A stretch of 35,940 nt of DNA, from the NCBI GenBank assembly GCA_016209985.1, contig JACQVB010000120.1, positions 1-35,940 of the forward strand. Direction: 5' to 3'. Position 1 is the first letter of the stretch. Each line of letters opens with the position of its first letter. Below the pieces are notes generated by a model. The model was not told the origin of the DNA, did not search any database, and saw only the letters and a program-made list of their open reading frames with translations. The position numbers and the translations under genes are program-made. This DNA is from Gemmatimonadota bacterium. GTDB lineage: Bacteria > Gemmatimonadota > Gemmatimonadetes > Gemmatimonadales > GWC2-71-9. Below, one piece after another: positions 33,137-35,940 of this stretch.

Positions 33137-35431
33137 ATGAAACCTGAACGGTGGCGCCGCACGCTCTCGGCATGGGTGTTGGGTCTCTCGCTGCCCGCCC
33201 GGTATGCCATTGCGGTCGGCGTGACCGGGATCGCCGCCCTTCTACGGGTCGCCTTCGATCCCCTCTGGGGGCGGGGGCTGCCCTTCATCACCTTCTATCC
33301 CGCAGTCATGCTCGTCGCCTGGCTCGGAGGCTTCGGGCCGGGCATCGTCGCCACGCTACTCTCCGCCACGATCGCAGACTACTTCTGGATGGCACCGGCG
33401 CTTTCGCTGACCATCAGCGCGACGGGCGACGTTCTGGGACTCCTGCTCTTTGTCGGGATGGGTGCGCTGATCAGTGTTCTCAACGAAGCGTGGCGCCGGG
33501 CCACCGTCGCTCAGTCGCGATCCGAGGAGCGGCTCAGGGTCACGCTCGCGAGTATCGGGGATGCGGTGATCGCCACCGATGATCAGGGACGGGTGACGCG
33601 ATTGAATGCAGTCGCAGAGTCGCTCACCGGGTGGACCGAGGTGGACGCGCTGGGCCGGCGACTGGAAGAGGTCTTCGTCATCATCACCGAGGACTCTCGG
33701 CGGCCGGCGGAGAATCCCGTGGGGAGGGTGCTGCGCGAAGGCGTGATTGCGGGACTCGCGAACCACACGGTCCTGGTTTCGAAGGACGGCCGCGAGATCC
33801 CGGTGGACGACAGCGCCGCACCAATCCTGACGGCGGACGGACGGGTGGCCGGCGTCGTCATGGTGTTCCGCGACGTGACCTCTCGACGGCAGGCCGAGCA
33901 GGAACGGGCCGACTTGGTCGAGAACGAGCGAGCGGCGCGGGTCAAGGCGGAAACGGCGGAACAACGCTTGCGCATCGCGCTGGAAGCCGGCCGCATGGGG
34001 ACCTGGCAGTGGACCATCGGTACCGGCGAGGTGAAGTGGTCGCCCGGCCTGGAGGCGATCCACGGATATGCCCCAGGAACCTTCGCCGGAACGTTCGAGG
34101 CTTTCGAGAAGGAGGTCTATCCGGAGGACCGCGAGAGCCTACGCCACGCCATCTCCGAGGCACTCGAACAGCGACGGGACCACCAGGTGGAGTACCGGAT
34201 CGTGCGCGCGGACGGCGCCGTACGGTGGGTGGAAGGACGCGGGCAACTCTTCTGCGACGCGGACGGCCGGCCAGAGCGAATGGTCGGCGTCTGCTCGGAT
34301 ATCACCGAGCGCAAGCAGGCGGAAGAACGGTTCCGCCTGGCTATCGACGCCGCACCCACCGCGATGATCATGGTCGACCAGCACGGAACGATCGTCCTGG
34401 TGAATGCGCTCACCGAATCGCTGCTCGGCTATGCCCGCCATGAGCTCATCGGGCAGCCGGTCGATCAGTTGGTGCCGGTGCGGTTCCGCCATGCGCATCC
34501 ACAGTATCGATCGAGCTTCTTTGACGAGCTGCGCCGGCGGCCGATGGGGGCGGGACGCGAGCTGTACGCGCGGCGGAAGGATGATTCAGAGGTACCCGTC
34601 GAAATCGGCTTGAGCCCCTTCCGCACGGCCGACGGGGTCTTCGTCCTTGCCGCCGTCACCGACATCACGGCGCGCCAACAAGCCGAGCACGCGGAACGCG
34701 CGGCGAAGCGCCAGGCCGAGGAGGCCAACCGCGCCAAGGACCAGTTTCTGGCGATCGTGTCCCACGAGCTGCGCACCCCGCTCAACGCCATCGTCGGGTG
34801 GGCCGACATGCTGCGCAAAGGGATGGTGCCCGAGAGCCGGCGGGAACGGGCAGCCGAGACCATCTTCGCCAATGCGAAGCGTCAGGCGCAGCTCATCGAC
34901 GAGCTGCTCGATATTTCGCGCATCCTGTCGGGTAAACTGGTGCTCGAGCGTACCGCGATCCACTTGCGCAGCGCGGTTCACGCCGCCGCGGAGGCCGTGC
35001 AGCCCAGCGCCGACGCGAAGCGCATTGCTATCGCGGTGGAGGCCGACTCGACCATCGGGCTGTTCTACGCGGATCCCACTCGTCTCCAGCAGATCCTCGG
35101 CAACCTGCTCTCCAACGCGGCGAAGTACTCGGAGCCGGGCACCCAGATCACCGTGGCGGGCGAAGCGGCCGGCGGGGAGGTGGTCCTCTCGGTCACGAAC
35201 GTCGGCCCGGAGATCCCGCCCGAGGAGCTGCCCCGCCTCTTCGACCGCTTCTATCGCACGCCCGCGTCGGAACGCGGCGGCACCCGCGGGATCGGCCTGG
35301 GCCTCTACATCGCCCGGGGACTCGTCGAGGCCCACGGCGGGCGGATCTGGGTCGAGTCGGGAACCGGAGGCGTCACGACGTTCCGGTTCACCCTGCCCGC
35401 TTCCGCGAGCGGGGACGGACGCGGGAGCTGA
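33137..35431 (+). CDS. DUF4118/multi-PAS sensor histidine kinase
   Basis: A 764-residue membrane sensor kinase. An N-terminal DUF4118-type region with about four transmembrane segments (residues 20-116) precedes three PAS domains: about 130-250 (GDAVIATDDQGRVTRLN), 277-392 (TWQWTIGTGEVKWSPGLEAI), and 395-515 (AMIMVDQHGTIVLVN). A short coiled coil follows, then HisKA with H543 in VSHELRTPLN and HATPase with NLLSNAAKY and GIGLGLYIAR. No receiver domain. The start is ATG 33137. Downstream is an RND adaptor with a sigma-54 promoter, so its partner may be an NtrC-type regulator outside the window. Codon third positions become more GC-rich in the last 700 nt or so. Confidence 0.93.
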   Translation: MKPERWRRTLSAWVLGLSLPARYAIAVGVTGIAALLRVAFDPLWGRGLPFITFYPAVMLVAWLGGFGPGIVATLLSATIADYFWMAPALSLTISATGDVLGLLLFVGMGALISVLNEAWRRATVAQSRSEERLRVTLASIGDAVIATDDQGRVTRLNAVAESLTGWTEVDALGRRLEEVFVIITEDSRRPAENPVGRVLREGVIAGLANHTVLVSKDGREIPVDDSAAPILTADGRVAGVVMVFRDVTSRRQAEQERADLVENERAARVKAETAEQRLRIALEAGRMGTWQWTIGTGEVKWSPGLEAIHGYAPGTFAGTFEAFEKEVYPEDRESLRHAISEALEQRRDHQVEYRIVRADGAVRWVEGRGQLFCDADGRPERMVGVCSDITERKQAEERFRLAIDAAPTAMIMVDQHGTIVLVNALTESLLGYARHELIGQPVDQLVPVRFRHAHPQYRSSFFDELRRRPMGAGRELYARRKDDSEVPVEIGLSPFRTADGVFVLAAVTDITARQQAEHAERAAKRQAEEANRAKDQFLAIVSHELRTPLNAIVGWADMLRKGMVPESRRERAAETIFANAKRQAQLIDELLDISRILSGKLVLERTAIHLRSAVHAAAEAVQPSADAKRIAIAVEADSTIGLFYADPTRLQQILGNLLSNAAKYSEPGTQITVAGEAAGGEVVLSVTNVGPEIPPEELPRLFDRFYRTPASERGGTRGIGLGLYIARGLVEAHGGRIWVESGTGGVTTFRFTLPASASGDGRGS

Positions 35432-35460
35432 AGATCCGCGGTTTTCGCTGAAGATTCCGC
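35427..35460 (+). promoter_or_regulatory. Candidate enhancer: direct repeats GCTGAAGATCCGC / GCTGAAGATTCCGC
   Basis: Two near-identical half-sites start at 35427 and 35447, 20 bp (two helical turns) apart, about 70-100 nt upstream of the predicted sigma-54 transcription start. This is where bacterial enhancer-binding proteins usually sit. The first copy includes the kinase stop codon. Confidence 0.4.
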
Positions 35461-35503
35461 ACGCCGCTTCGCGCCGAGCGGCCCGGAAGCGAGATTCCGT
35501 CTC

Positions 35504-35519
35504 TGGCCCGCTCCTTGCA
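35504..35519 (+). promoter_or_regulatory. Sigma-54 promoter of the RND adaptor gene
   Basis: TGGCCCG-CTCC-TTGCA matches the -24/-12 consensus TGGCACG-N4-TTGCA at all but one position, with exact spacing. The predicted start of transcription, about 12 nt after the -12 GC, would fall near 35530, only a few nt before the ATG at 35533, implying a nearly leaderless mRNA or a later translation start. Confidence 0.7.
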
Positions 35520-35532
35520 CCTTTCTCGCGCC

Positions 35533-35940
35533 ATGAAGCGAATCCTCTCCGTCTCCGTCGGCGTCGCCGTCCTCGGGGTCCTGGTCCTCTGGGGGGGCGG
35601 GTTCTTCACGCGCGCCACGATCGCGCCCGGGCACCTCGGACCTGCGCCGCCCGCGCCGGAGCCGACGAGGACGGCAGAGGCGAGCCGCGAGAAGCTCCCG
35701 GTCCACTACGAGGCGGTGGGCACGGTCGCGAGCCGGGTCCGGAGCGAGGTCGCGAGCCAGGTCACGGCCCGGATCGTCGAGTTGCCCTTCGAGGCGGGAG
35801 AGCGCGTCGCGGCGAAGGACGTCCTCGCCCGCCTCGACGACCGCGAGCTCGCGGCGCGCCTCGCGCAGGCCCGCCAGGCCGCCGCCGCGGCCGACGCGGA
35901 GCGCCGCGCGGCCGAGGGCTCCCTCGGCGCGGCGCGGGCC
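35533..35940 (+). CDS. RND efflux periplasmic adaptor (HlyD family), partial
   Basis: The first 136 codons of a membrane-fusion protein, cut by the window end. It has an N-terminal membrane anchor (ILSVSVGVAVLGVLVLWGGGF), a Pro-rich linker, then the beta-barrel/lipoyl half-motif YEAVGTVASRVRSEVASQV, ARIVELPFEAGERVAAKDVL and ARLDDRELAARLAQARQ, followed by the Ala-rich first helix of the coiled-coil hairpin. An RND pump gene would be expected downstream. Third codon positions are almost all G or C. Confidence 0.85.
   Translation, partial: MKRILSVSVGVAVLGVLVLWGGGFFTRATIAPGHLGPAPPAPEPTRTAEASREKLPVHYEAVGTVASRVRSEVASQVTARIVELPFEAGERVAAKDVLARLDDRELAARLAQARQAAAAADAERRAAEGSLGAARA

Overview
The window looks like a piece of a high-GC, Gram-negative, environmental bacterial chromosome. 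Gemmatimonadota is my best guess, an inference from the mix of HPr kinase with a mannose-family PTS, a T9SS-like C-terminal tail, a BtuB-type outer-membrane receptor and strong GC bias. No rRNA or tRNA was seen to confirm it. From position 27 to about 32770 all 33 genes I call lie on the minus strand. Two or three plus-strand genes follow.

Layout in transcription order (right to left for the minus strand): a LysR regulator (31844-32773) stands alone. fmdB-argS is followed by pfkB-purM-ribD-ribE, and then by a very compact run ribBA-ribH-nusB-glycosyltransferase-hpf-hprK-PTS IIA-IIB-IIC-IID-HPr-EI-metK-ahcY. Most junctions in that run are ATGA/GTGA overlaps or gaps of 1-2 nt. After it come a DUF151 nuclease and a membrane-anchored carboxypeptidase-regulatory-like protein. 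Next is a cobalamin riboswitch driving btuF-btuC-btuD-btuB, then recO-selB, a small secreted protein with a T9SS/FlgD-like tail, clpB, tadA and a Thr/Pro-rich lipoprotein. At the right end, divergent from lysR, are a small zinc-ribbon-like protein, a DUF4118/PAS histidine kinase and the start of an RND efflux adaptor behind a near-consensus sigma-54 promoter.

How the genes fit together: the rib genes make riboflavin from GTP and ribulose 5-phosphate. The PTS genes form a complete phosphorelay (EI, HPr, IIA, IIB, IIC, IID) with HPr kinase as regulator. metK and ahcY are two steps of the SAM cycle. The riboswitch-controlled btu genes import vitamin B12. selB implies selenocysteine decoding elsewhere in the genome.

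The most unusual content is non-genic. (1) At least four intergenic hairpins have arms built of tandem degenerate 7-mers, a different 7-mer at each locus, and two more sites carry 7-mers without a visible partner arm. (2) Six copies of a palindromic element with a CCTCACCCC end occur within 13 kb. They invade coding sequence (recO, the clpB tail, the btuF tail, the N-terminus of the gene at 12704) and appear to supply stop codons and Shine-Dalgarno sequences. (3) A third palindromic element carries an internal seven-copy 22-bp tandem expansion and supplies the ribE stop codon. (4) argS has no canonical start codon and appears to start at a CTG overlapping the upstream stop as CTGA. A second gene has a similar problem.
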